Below, piece by piece: positions 42,201 to 55,209 of a DNA stretch of 64,000 nucleotides. A program made the translations under genes and the position numbers. Every line of letters begins with the position of its first letter. Position 1 is the first letter of the stretch. Source of the stretch: Halisarca cf. caerulea (taxonomy: Eukaryota; Porifera; Demospongiae; Chondrillida; Halisarcidae); NCBI GenBank assembly GCA_963170055.1, contig CAUJGJ010000311.1, forward strand, positions 26,001-90,000, written 5' to 3'. The notes beneath the pieces are model-generated. The model searched no databases. It had not been told where the DNA came from and saw only the letters and a program-made list of their open reading frames with translations.

Positions 42201-45200
42201 GCACTAGCACCACGCACATTCCCAGTGGACACACATGACCTTTCTGAAGTGCTGTGGGCGTATTTGTGTAGTGTTGGATATGCTGGTGCTAATACCAATA
42301 TTTGGCACTAGCACAACGCACATTCCCAGTAGACACACATGTAGTTTCTGAAGTGCTGTGGGCGTATTTGTGTAGTGTTGGATATGCTCGTGCTAATACC
42401 AATATTTGGCCCTAGCACCACGCACATTCCCAGTGGACACACATGAAGTTTCTTAACTACTGTGGGCGTATTTGTGTAATGTTTGATATGCTGGTGCTAA
42501 TGGGAATATTTGGCACTAGCACCACGCACATTAGCAGTGGACACTCATGAAGTATTCTTAACTACTGTGGGCGTATTTGTGTAATGTTGGATATGCTGGT
42601 GCTAATACCAATATTTGGCACTAGCACAACGCACATTCCCAGTGGACACACGAAGTTTCTTAACTACTGTGGGAGTATTTGTGTAGTGTTGGATATGCTG
42701 GTGCTAATACCAATATTTGGCACTAGCACCACGCACATTCCCAGTGGACACACATGACCTTTCTGAAGTGCTGTGGGCGTATTTGTGTAGTGTTGGATAT
42801 GCTGGTTCTAATACCAATATTTGGCAATAGCACCGCGCACATTCCCAGTGGACACACGAAGTTTCTTAACTACTGTGGGAGTATTTGTGTAGTGTTGGAT
42901 ATGCTGGTGCTAATACCAATATTTGGCACTAGCACCACGCACATTCCCAGTGGACACACATGACCTTTCTGAAGTGCTGTGGTCGTATTTGTGTAGTGTT
43001 GGATATGCTGGTGCTAATACCAATATTTGGCACTAGCACCACGCACATTCCCAGTGGACACACATGACCTTTCTGAAGTGCTTTGGGCGTATTTGTGTAG
43101 TGTTGGATATGCTGGTGCTAATACCAATATTTGGCACTAGCACCACGCACATTCCCAGTGGACACACATGAAGTTTGTTAACTACTGTGGGCGTATTTGT
43201 GTAATGTTGGATATGCTGGTGCTAATACCAATATTTGGCACTAGCACCACGAAAATTCCCAGTGGACACACATGACTTTTCTGAAGTGCTGTGGGCGTAT
43301 TTGTGTAGTGTTGGATATGCTGGTGCTAATACCAATATTTGGCCCTAGCACCACGCACATTCCTAGTGGACACACATGAAGTTTGTTAACTAATGTGGGC
43401 GTATTTGTGTAATGTTGGATATTCTGGTGCTAATACCAATATTTGGCACTAGCACCACGCACATTCCCAGTGGACACACATGACCTTTCTGAAGTGCTGT
43501 GGGCGTATTTGTGTAGTGTTGGATATGCTGGTGCTAATACCAATATTTGGCACTAGCACCACGCACATTCCCAGTGGACACACATGACCTTTCTGAAGTG
43601 CTGTGGGCGTATTTGTGTAGTGTTGGATATGCTGGTGCTAATACCAATATTTGGCACTAGCACCACGCACATTTCCAGTAGACACACATGAAGTTTCTGA
43701 AGTGCTGTGGGCGTATTTGTGTAGTGTTGGATATGCACGTGCTAATACCAATATTTGGCACTAGCACCACGCACATTCCCAGTGGACACTCATGAAGTTT
43801 CTTAACTACTGTGGGCGTATTTGTGTAATGTTGGATATGCTGGTGCTAATACCAATATTTGGCACTAGCACCACGCACATTCCCAGTGGACACACGAAGT
43901 TTCTTAACTACTGTGGGAGTATTTGTGTAGTGTTGGATATGCTGGTGCTAATACCAATATTTGGCACTAGCACCACGCACATTCCCAGTGGACACACATG
44001 ACCTTTCTAAAGTGCTGTGGTCGTATTTGTGTAGTGTTGTATATGCTGGTGCTAATACCAATATTTGGCACTAGCACCACGCACATTCCCAGTGGACACA
44101 CATGACCTTTCTGAAGTGCTGTGGGCGTATTTGTGTAGTGTTGGATATGCTGGTGCTAATACCAATATTTGGCACTAGCACCACGCACATTCCCAGTGGA
44201 CACACATGACCTTTCTGAAGTGCTGTGGGCGTATTTGTGTAGTGTTGGATATGCTGGTGCTAATACCAATATTTGGCACTAGCACCACGCACATTCCCAG
44301 TGGACACACATGACCTTTCTGAAGTGCTGTGGGCGTATTTGTGTAGTGTTGGATATGCTGGTGCTAATACCAATATTTGGCACTAGCACAACGCACATTC
44401 CCAGTAGACACACATGAAGTTTCTGAAGTGCTGTGGGCGTATTTGTGTAGTGTTGGATATGCTGGTGCTAATACCAATATTTGGCACTAGCACCACGCAC
44501 ATTCCCAGTGGACACACATGAAGTTTCTTAACTACTGTGGGCGTATTTGTGTAATGTTTGATATGCTGGTGCTAATGGGATTATTTGGCACTAGCACCAC
44601 GCACATTAGCAGTGGACACTCATGAAGTATTCTTAACTACTGTGGGCGTATTTGTGTAATGTTGGATATGCTGGTGCTAATACCAATATTTGGCACTAGC
44701 ACCACGCACATTCCCAGTGGACACACGAAGTTTCTTAACTACTGTGGGAGTATTTGTGTAGTGTTGGATATGCTGGTGCTAATACAAATATTTGGCACTA
44801 GCACCACGCACATTCCCAGTGGACACACATGACCTTTCTGAAGTGCTGTGGGCGTATTTGTGTAGTGTTGGATATGCTGGTTCTAATACCAATATTTGGC
44901 AATAGCACCGCGCACATTCCCAGTGGACACACGAAGTTTCTTAACTACTGTGGGAGTATTTGTGTAGTGTTGGATATGCTGGTGCTAATACCAATATTTG
45001 GCACTAGCACCACGCACATTCCCAGTGGACAAACATGACCTTTCTGAAGTGCTGTGGTCGTATTTGTGTAGTGTTGGATATGCTGGTGCTAATACCAATA
45101 TTTGGCACTAGCACCACGCACATTCCCAGTGGACACACATGACCTTTCTGAAGTGCTTTGGGCGTATTTGTGTAGTGTTGGATATGCTGGTGCAAATACC

Positions 45201-46370
45201 AATATTTGGCACTAGCACCACACACATTCCCAGTGGACACACATGACCTTTCTGAAGTGCTGTGGGCGTATTTGTGTAGTGTTGGATATGCTGGTGCTAA
45301 TACCAATATTTGGCACTAGCACCACGCACATTCCCAGTGGACACACATGACCTTTCTGAAGTGCTGTGGGCGTATTTGTGTAGTTTTGGATATGCTGGTG
45401 CTAATGGGAATATTTGGCACTAGCACCACGCACATTAGCAGTGGACACTCATGAAGTATTCTTAACTACTGTGGGCGTATTTGTGTAATGTTGGATATGC
45501 TGGTGCTAATACCAATATTTGGCACTAGCACCACGCACATTCCCAGTGGACACACGAAGTTTCTTAACTACTGTGGGAGTATTTGTGTAGTGTTGGATAT
45601 GCTGGTGCTAATACCAATATTTGGCACTAGCACCACGCACATTCCCAGTGGACACACATGACCTTTCTGAAGTGCTGTGGGCGTATTTGTGTAGTGTTGG
45701 ATATGCTGGTTCTAATACCAATATTTGGCAATAGCACCGCGCACATTCCCAGTGGACACACGAAGTTTGTTAACTACTGTGGGAGTATTTGTGTAGTGTT
45801 GGATATGCTGGTGCTAATACCAATATTTGGCACTAGCACCACGCACATTCCCAGTGGACACACATGACCTTTCTGAAGTGCTGTGGTCGTATTTGTGTAG
45901 TGTTGGATATGCTGGTGCTAATGCCAATATTTGGCACTAGCACCACGCACATTCCCAGTGGACACACATGACCTTTCTGAAGTGCTTTGGGCGTATTTGT
46001 GTAGTGTTGGATATGCTGGTGCAAATACCAATATTTGGCACTAGCACCACGCACATTCCCAGTGGACACACATGACCTTTCTGAAGTGCTGTGGGCGTAT
46101 TTGTGTAGTGTTGGATATGCTGGTGCTAATACCAATATTTGGCACTAGCACCACGCACATTCCCAGTGGACACACATGACCTTTCTGAAGTGCTGTGGGC
46201 GTATTTGTGTAGTGTTGGATATGCTGGTGCTAATACCAATATTTGGCACTAGCACCACGCACATTCCCAGTGGACACACATGACCTTTCTGAAGTGCTGT
46301 GGGCGTATTTGTGTAGTGTTGGATATGCTGGTGCTAATACCAATATTTGGCACTAGCACCACGCACATTC
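39228..46370 (+). repeat. Hybrid 19-mer HOR zone with a 726-bp duplication
   Basis: Hybrid units combining both HOR families start at 39,228, 41,821 and 43,792, matching the order at 7782-9752 more than 30 kb away. A seven-monomer block of 726 bp at about 40,579-41,304 is repeated at 41,305-42,030. The private variant CGAAAATTCC proves the link, at 40,761, 41,487 and 43,250. GCAATAGCACCGCG monomers at 44,829 and 45,658 mark a further 829-bp spacing (8 monomers). Confidence 0.85.
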
Positions 46371-49300
46371 CCAGTGGACACACATGAAGTTTGTTAACTA
46401 CTGTGGGCGTATTTGTGTAATGTTGGATATGCTGGTGCTAATACCAATATTTGGCACTAGCACCACGCACATTCCCAGTGGACACACATGACTTTTCTGA
46501 AGTGCTGTGGGCGTATTTGTGTAGTGTTGGATATGCTGGTGCTAATACCAATATTTGGCCCTAGCACCACGCACATTCCTAGTGGACACACATGAAGTTT
46601 GTTAACTAATGTGGGCGTATTTGTGTAATGTTGGATATTCTGGTGCTAATACAAATATTTGGCACTAACACCACGCACATTCCCAGTGGACACACATGAC
46701 CTTTCTGAAGTGCTGTGGGCGTATTTGTGTAGTGTTGGATATGCTGGGGCTAATACCAATATTTGGCACTAGCACAACGCACATTCCCAGTAGACACACA
46801 TGAAGTTTCTGAAGTGCAGTGGGCATATTTGTGTAGTGTTGGACATGCTGGTGCTAATACCAATATTTGGCACTAGCACCACGCACATTCCCAGTGGACA
46901 CACATGAAGTTATTTAACTACTGTGGGCGTATTTGTGTAATGTTGGATATGCTGGTGCTAATACCAATATTTGGCACTAGCACCACGCACATTCCCAGTG
47001 GACACACATGACCTTTCTGAAGTGCTGTGGGCGTATTTGTGTAGTGTTGGATATGCTGGTGCTAATACCAATATTTGGCCCTAGCACCACGCACATTCCA
47101 AGTGGACACACATGAAGTTTGTTAACTAATGTGGGAGTATTTGTGTAATGTTGGATATTCTGGTGCTAATACCAATATTTGGCACTAGCACCACGCACAT
47201 TCCCAGTGGACTTACATGACTTTTCTGAAGTGCTGTGGGCGTATTTGTGTAGTGTTGGATATGCTGGTGCTAATACCAATATTTGGCACTAGCACCGCGC
47301 ACATTCCCAGTGGACACACATGAAGTTTCTTAACTACTGTGGGCGTATTTGTGTAATGTTTGATATGCTGGTGCTAAAGCGAATATTTGGCACTAGAAAC
47401 GCACATTAGCAGTGGACACTCAGGAAGTTTCTTAACTACTGTGGGAGTATTTGTGTAGTGTTGGATATGCTGGTGCTAATACCAATATTTAGCACTAGCA
47501 CCACGCACATTCCCAGTGGACACACATGACCTTTCTGAAGTGCTGTGGGCGTATTTGTGTAGTGTTGGATATACTGGTGCTAATACCAATATTTGGCACT
47601 AGCACAACGCACATTCCCAGTGGACACACATGAAGTTTCTGAAGTGCTGTGGGCGTATTTGTGTAGCGTTGGATATGCTGGTGCTAATACCAATATTTGG
47701 CACTAGCACCACGCACATTCCCAGTGGACACATATGAAGTTTGTTAACTACTGTGGGCGTATTTGTGTAGTGTTGTATATGCTGGTGCTAATACCAATAT
47801 TTGGCACTAGCACCACGCACATTCCCAGTGGACACATATGAAGTTTGTTAACTACTGTGGGCGTATTTGTGTAGTGTTGTATATGCTGGTGCTAATACCA
47901 ATATTTGGCACTAGCACCACGCACATTCCCAGTGGACACACATGACTTTTCTGAAGTGCTGTGGGCGTATTTGTGTAGTGTTGGATATGCTGGTGCTAAT
48001 ACCAATATTTGGCACTAGCACCGCGCACATTCCCAGTGGACACACATGAAGTTTCTTAACTACTGTGGGCGTATTTGTGTAATGTTTGATATGCTGGTGC
48101 TAAAGCGAATATTTGGCACTAGAAACGCACATTAGCAGTGGACACTCAGGAAGTTTCTTAACTACTGTGGGAGTATTTGTGTAGTGTTGGATATGCTGGT
48201 GCTAATACCAATATTTAGCACTAGCACCACGCACATTCCCAGTGGACACACATGACCTTTCTGAAGTGCTGTGGGCGTATTTGTGTAGTGTTGGATATAC
48301 TGGTGCTAATACCAATATTTGGCACTAGCACAACGCACATTCCCAGTGGACACACATGAAGTTTCTGAAGTGCTGTGGGCGTATTTGTGTAATGTTGGAT
48401 ATGCTGGTGCTAATACCAATATTTGGCACTAGCACCACGCACATTCCCAGTGGACACATATGAAGTTTGTTAACTACTGTGGGCGTATTTGTGTAGTGTT
48501 GTATATGCTGGTGCTAATACCAATATTTGGCACTAGCACCACGCACATTCCCAGTGGACACATATGAAGTTTGTTAACTACTGTGGGCGTATTTGTGTAG
48601 TGTTGTATATGCTGGTGCTAATACCAATATTTGGCACTAGCACCACGCACATTCCCAGTGGACACACATGACTTTTCTGAAGTGCTGTGGGCGTATTTGT
48701 GTAGTGTTGGATATGCTGGTGCTAATACCAATATTTGGCACTAGCACCACGCACATTCCCAGTGGACACACATGAAGTTTGTTAACTTCTGTGGGCGTAT
48801 TTGTTTAATGTTGGATATTCTGGTGCTAATACCAATATTTGGCACTAGCACATCGCACATTCCCAGTGGACACACATGAAGTTTCGTAACTACTGTGGGC
48901 GTATTTGTGTAATGTTGGATATGCTGGTGCTAATACCAATATTTGGCACTAGCACCACGCACATTCCCAGTGGACACACATGACTTTTCTGAAGTGCTGT
49001 GGGCGTATTTGTGTAGTGTTGGATATGCTGGTGCTAATACCAATATTTGGCACTAGCACCACGCACATTCCCAGTGGACACACATGAAATTTCTTAACTA
49101 CTGTGGGCGTATTTGTGTAATGTTTGATATGCTGGTGCTAATGCGAATATTTGGCACTAGCACCACGCACATTAGCAGTGGACACACATGACCTTTCTGA
49201 AGTGCTGTGGTCGTATTTGTGTAGTGTTGGATATGCTGGTGCTAATACCAATATTTGGCACTAGCACCACGCACATTCCCAGTGGACACACATGACCTTT

Positions 49301-49495
49301 CTGAAGTGCTGTGGTCGTATTTGTGTAGTGTTGGATATGCTGGTGCTAATACCAATATTTGGCACTAGCACCACGCACATTCCCAGTGGACACACATGAC
49401 CTTTCTGAAGTGCTGTGGGCGTATTTGTGTAGTGTTGGATATGCTGGTGCTAATACCAATATTTGGCACTAGCACCACGCACATTCCCAGTGGAC
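46371..49495 (+). repeat. Mixed HOR zone with a second 726-bp duplication
   Basis: Second-family monomers lead into a seven-monomer block at about 47,212-47,937, repeated at 47,938-48,663. Both copies carry GCTAAAGCG, the deleted form ACTAGAAACGC, CACTCAGGAAG and ATTTAGCAC. Each block also contains two adjacent CACATATGAAG monomers, itself a single-monomer duplication. The two copies differ in GTGTAGCGTT versus GTGTAATGTT near 47,664 and 48,390. The zone then passes into less regular monomers before the 1870-bp repeat. Confidence 0.8.
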
Positions 49496-52400
49496 ACACA
49501 TGACCTTTCTGAAGTGCTGTTGGCGTATTTGTGTAGTGTTGGGTATGCTGGTGCTAATACCAATATTTGGCACTAGCACAACGCACATTCCCAGAGGACA
49601 CACATGAAGTTTCTTGACTACTGTAGGCGTATTTGTGTAGTGTTGGATATGCTGGTGCTAATACCAATATTTGGCACTAGCACCGCGCACAATCCCAGTG
49701 GACACACATGACCTTTCTGAAGTGCTGTGGGCGTATTATTGTAGTGTCGTATAAGCTGGTGCTAATACCAATATTTGGCACTAGCACCACGCACATTCCC
49801 AATGGACACACATGAAGTTTCTGAAGTGCTGTGAGCGCATTTGTGTAGTGTTGTATTCTGGTGCTAATACCAATATTTGGCACTAGCACCACGCACATTC
49901 CCAGTGGTCACACATGAAGTTTCTGAAGTGCTGTGGGCGTATTTGTGTAGTGTTGGATATGCTGGTGCTAATACAAATATTTGGCACTAGCACCACGCAC
50001 ATTCCCAGTGGACACACATGAAATTTCTGAAGTGCTGTTGGCGTATTTGTGTAGTGTTGTATATGCTGATGCTAATACCAATATTTGGCACTAGCACCAC
50101 GCACATTCCCAGTGGACACACATTAAGTTTCTGAAGTGCTGTTGGCGTATTTGTGTAGTGTTGTATATGCTGGTGCTAATACCAATATTTGGCACTAGCA
50201 CCACGCACATTCCAAGTGGACACACATGAAGTTTCTGAAGTGCTGTGGGCGTATTTGTGTAGTGTTGGATATGCTGGTGCTAATACCAATATTTGGCACT
50301 AGCACCACACACATTCGCAGTTGACACACATGAAGTTTCTGAAGTGCTATGGGCGTATTTGTGTAGTGTTGTATATGCTGGTGCTAATACCAATATTTGG
50401 CACTAGCACCACGCACATTCCCAGTGGACACACGTGAAGTTTGTGAATTGCTGTGGGCGTATTTGTGTAGTGTTGTATATGCTGGTGCTAATACCAATAT
50501 TTGGCACTAGCACCATACACATTCCCAGTTGACACACATTAAGTTTCCGAAGTGCAGTGGGCGTATTTGTGTGGTGTTGGATATCGTTGTGCTAATATCA
50601 ATATTTGGCCCTAGCACCACGCGCATTCCCAATTGACACACATGAAGTTTCTGAAGTGCTGTGGGCGTATTTGTGTTGTGTTGGATATGCTGGTGCTAAT
50701 ACCAATATTTGGCACTAGCACCACGCACATTCCCAGTGGACACACATGAAGTTCCTGAAGTGCTGTTGGCGTATTTGTGTAGTGTTGTATATGCTGGTGC
50801 TAATACCAATATTTGGAACTAACACCACCCATATTCCCAGTGGACACACATGAAGTGTATGAAGTGCTGCGGGCGTATGTGTGTAGTGTTGGATATGCTG
50901 GTGCTAATACCAATATTTGGCACTAGCACAACGCACATTCCCAGAGGACACACATGAAGTTTCTTGACTACTGTAGGCGTATTTGTGTAATTTTGCATAT
51001 GCTGGTGCTAATACCATTATTTGGCACTAGCACCGCGCACAATCCCAGTGGACACACATGACCTTTCTGAAGTGCTGTGGGCGTATTATTGTAGTGTCGT
51101 ATATGCTGGTGCTAATACCAATATTTGGCACTAGCACCACGCACATTCCCAGTGGACACACATGAAGTTTCTGAAGTGCTGTGAGCGCATTATTGTAGTG
51201 TTGTATATGCTAGTTCTAATACCAATATTTGGCACTAGCACCACGCACATTCCCAGTGGTCACACATGAAGTTTCTGTAGTGCTGTGGGCGTATTTGTGT
51301 AGTGTTGGATATGCTGGTGCTAATACCAATATTTGGCACTAGCACCACGCACATTCCCAGTGGACACACATGACCTTTCTGAAGTGCTGTTGGCGTATTT
51401 GTGTAGTGTTGGATATGCTGGTGCTAATACCAATATTTGGCACTAGCACAACGCACATTCCCAGAGGACACACATGAAGTTTCTTGACTACTGTAGGCGT
51501 ATTTGTGTAGTGTTGGATATGCTGGTGCTAATACCAATATTTGGCACTAGCACCGCGCACAATCCCAGTGGACACACATGACCTTTCTGAAGTGCTGTGG
51601 GCGTATTATTGTAGTGTCGTATAAGCTGGTGCTAATACCAATATTTGGCACTAGCACCACGCACATTCCCAATGGACACACATGAAGTTTCTGAAGTGCT
51701 GTGAGCGCATTTGTGTAGTGTTGTATTCTGGTGCTAATACCAATATTTGGCACTAGCACCACGCACATTCCCAGTGGTCACACATGAAGTTTCTGAAGTG
51801 CTGTGGGCGTATTTGTGTAGTGTTGGATATGCTGGTGCTAATACAAATATTTGGCACTAGCACCACGCACATTCCCAGTGGACACACATGAAATTTCTGA
51901 AGTGCTGTTGGCGTATTTGTGTAGTGTTGTATATGCTGATGCTAATACCAATATTTGGCACTAGCACCACGCACATTCCCAGTGGACACACATTAAGTTT
52001 CTGAAGTGCTGTTGGCGTATTTGTGTAGTGTTGTATATGCTGGTGCTAATACCAATATTTGGCACTAGCACCACGCACATTCCAAGTGGACACACATGAA
52101 GTTTCTGAAGTGCTGTGGGCGTATTTGTGTAGTGTTGGATATGCTGGTGCTAATACCAATATTTGGCACTAGCACCACACACATTCGCAGTTGACACACA
52201 TGAAGTTTCTGAAGTGCTGTGGGCGTATTTGTGTAGTGTTGTATATGCTGGTGCTAATACCAATATTTGGCACTAGCACCACGCACATTCCCAGTGGACA
52301 CACGTGAAGTTTGTGAATTGCTGTGGGCGTATTTGTGTAGTGTTGTATATGCTGGTGCTAATACCAATATTTGGCACTAGCACCATACACATTCCCAGTT

Positions 52401-53235
52401 GACACACATTAAGTTTCCGAAGTGCAGTGGGCGTATTTGTGTGGTGTTGGATATCGTTGTGCTAATATCAATATTTGGCCCTAGCACCACGCGCATTCCC
52501 AATTGACACACATGAAGTTTCTGAAGTGCTGTGGGCGTATTTGTGTTGTGTTGGATATGCTGGTGCTAATACCAATATTTGGCACTAGCACCACGCACAT
52601 TCCCAGTGGACACACATGAAGTTCCTGAAGTGCTGTTGGCGTATTTGTGTAGTGTTGTATATGCTGGTGCTAATACCAATATTTGGAACTAACACCACCC
52701 ATATTCCCAGTGGACACACATGAAGTGTATGAAGTGCTGCGGGCGTATGTGTGTAGTGTTGGATATGCTGGTGCTAATACCAATATTTGGCACTAGCACA
52801 ACGCACATTCCCAGAGGACACACATGAAGTTTCTTGACTACTGTAGGCGTATTTGTGTAATTTTGCATATGCTGGTGCTAATACCATTATTTGGCACTAG
52901 CACCGCGCACAATCCCAGTGGACACACATGACCTTTCTGAAGTGCTGTGGGCGTATTATTGTAGTGTCGTATATGCTGGTGCTAATACCAATATTTGGCA
53001 CTAGCACCACGCACATTCCCAGTGGACACACATGAAGTTTCTGAAGTGCTGTGAGCGCATTATTGTAGTGTTGTATATGCTAGTTCTAATACCAATATTT
53101 GGCACTAGCACCACGCACATTCCCAGTGGTCACACATGAAGTTTCTGTAGTGCTGTGGGCGTATTTGTGTAGTGTTGGATATGCTGGTGCTAATACCAAT
53201 ATTTGGCACTAGCACCACGCACATTCCCAGTGGAC
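49496..53235 (+). repeat. Two near-identical 1870-bp 18-mer HOR copies
   Basis: Eighteen monomers at 49,496-51,365 are repeated at 51,366-53,235. By eye I saw only two base differences: GGGTATG versus GGATATG near 49,541/51,411, and GTGCTAT versus GTGCTGT near 50,348/52,218. Within the unit the monomers are very different from each other: ACATTAAG, CACCATACAC, TATCGTTGTGC with AATATCAATA, GAACTAACACC and GTGTATGAAGTGCTGCGGG. This is the reverse of the upstream zones, where neighbouring monomers are alike. Confidence 0.92.
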
Positions 53236-55209
53236 ACACATTAAGTTTCTGAAGTGCTGTTGGCGTATTTGTGTAGTGTTGTATATGCTGGTGCTAATAC
53301 CAATATTTGGCACTAGCACCACGCACATTCCAAGTGGACACACATGAAGTTTCTGAAGTGCTGTGGGCGTATTTGTGTAGTGTTGGATATGCTGGTGCTA
53401 ATACCAATATTTGGCACTAGCACCACGCACATTCCCAGTTGACACACATGAAGATTCTGAAGTGCTGTGGGCGTATTTGTGTAGTGTTGGATATGCTGGT
53501 GCTAATACCAATATTTGGCACTAGCACCACACACATTCCCAGTTGACACACATGAAGTTTCTGAAGTGCTGTGGGCGTATTTGTGTAGTGTTGGATATGC
53601 TGGTGCTAATACCAATATTTGGCACTAGCACCACGCACATTCCCAGTGGACACACGTGAAGTTTGTGAATTGCTGTGGGCGTATTTGTGTAGTGTTGGAT
53701 ATGCTGGTGCTAATACCAATATTTGGCACTAGCACCACGCACATTCCCAGTGGACACACATGAAGTTTCTGAAGTGCTGTGGGCGTATTTGTGTAGTGTT
53801 GTATATGCTGGTGCTAATACCAATATTTGGCACTAGCACCATACACATTCCCAGTTGACACACATTAAGTTTCCGAAGTGCAGTGGGCGTATTTGTGTGG
53901 TGTTGGATATCGTTGTGCTAATATCAATATTTGGCCCTAGCACCACGCGCATTCCCAATTGACACACATGAAGTTTCTGAAGTGCTTTGGGCGTATTTGT
54001 GTTGTGTTGGATATGCTGGTGCTAATACCAATATTTGGCACTAGCACCACGCACATTCCCAGTGGACACACATGAAGTTCCTGAAGTGCTGTTGGCGTAT
54101 TTGTGTAGTGTTGTATATGCTGGTGCTAATACCAATATTTGGAACTAACACCACCCATATTCCCAGTGGACACACATGAAGTGTATGAAGTGCTGCGGGC
54201 GTATGTGTGTAGTGTTGGATATGCTGGTGCTAATACCAATATTTGGCACTAGCACAACGCACATTCCCAGAGGACACACATGAAGTTCCTTGACTACTGT
54301 AGGCGTATTTGTGTAATTTTGCATATGCTGTTGCAAATACCATTATTTGGCACTAGCACCGCGCACAATCCCAGTGGACACACATGACCTTTCTGAAGTG
54401 CTGTGGGCGTATTATTGTAGTGTCGTATATGCTGGTGCTAATACCAATATTTGGCACTAGCACCACGCACATTCCCAGTGGACACACATGAAGTTTCTGA
54501 AGTGCTGTGAGCGCATTTGTGTAGTGTTGTATATGCTAGTTCTAATACCAATATTTGGCACTAGCACCACGCACATTCCCAGTGGTCACACATGAAGTTT
54601 CTGTAGTGCTGTGGGCGTATTTGTGTAGTGTTGGATATGCTGGTGCTAATACCAATATTTGGCACTAGCACCACGCACATTCCCAGTGGACACACATGAC
54701 CTTTCTGAAGTGCTGTGGGCGTATTTGTGTAGTGTTGTATATGCTGGTGCTAATACCAATATTTGGCACTAGCACCACGCACATTCCCAGTGGACACACA
54801 TGAAGTTTCTGAAGTGCTGTTGGCGTATTTGTGTAGTGTTGTATATGCTGGTGTTAATACCAATATTTGGCACTAGCACCACGCACATTCCCAGTTGACA
54901 CACATGAAGATTCTGAAGTGCTGTGGGCGTATTTGTGTAGTGTTGGATATGCTGGTGTTAATACCAATATTTGGCACTAGCACCACGCACATTCCCAGTG
55001 GACACACATGAAGTTTCTGAAGTGCTGTGGGCGTATTTGTGTAGTTTTGGATATGCTGGTGCTAATACCAATATTTGGCACTAGCACTACGCACATTCCA
55101 AGTGGACACACATGAAATTTCTGAAGTGCTGTGGGCGTATTTGTGTAGTGATGGATATGCTGGTGCTAATACCAATATTTGGCACTAGCACCACGCACAT
55201 TCCCAGTGG
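53236..55209 (+). repeat. Rearranged third copy of the 18-mer HOR
   Basis: From 53,236 the order re-enters the 18-mer at a later monomer (ACATTAAG), offset 1248 bp (12 monomers) from copy two. By the CCATACAC monomer at about 53,846 the offset is 1456 bp (14 monomers), so six monomers were lost and two gained. Markers then follow the HOR order through GAACTAACACC (about 54,143) and GTCGTATATG (about 54,422). After about 54,700 the correspondence fades into single-monomer variation. Confidence 0.8.
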
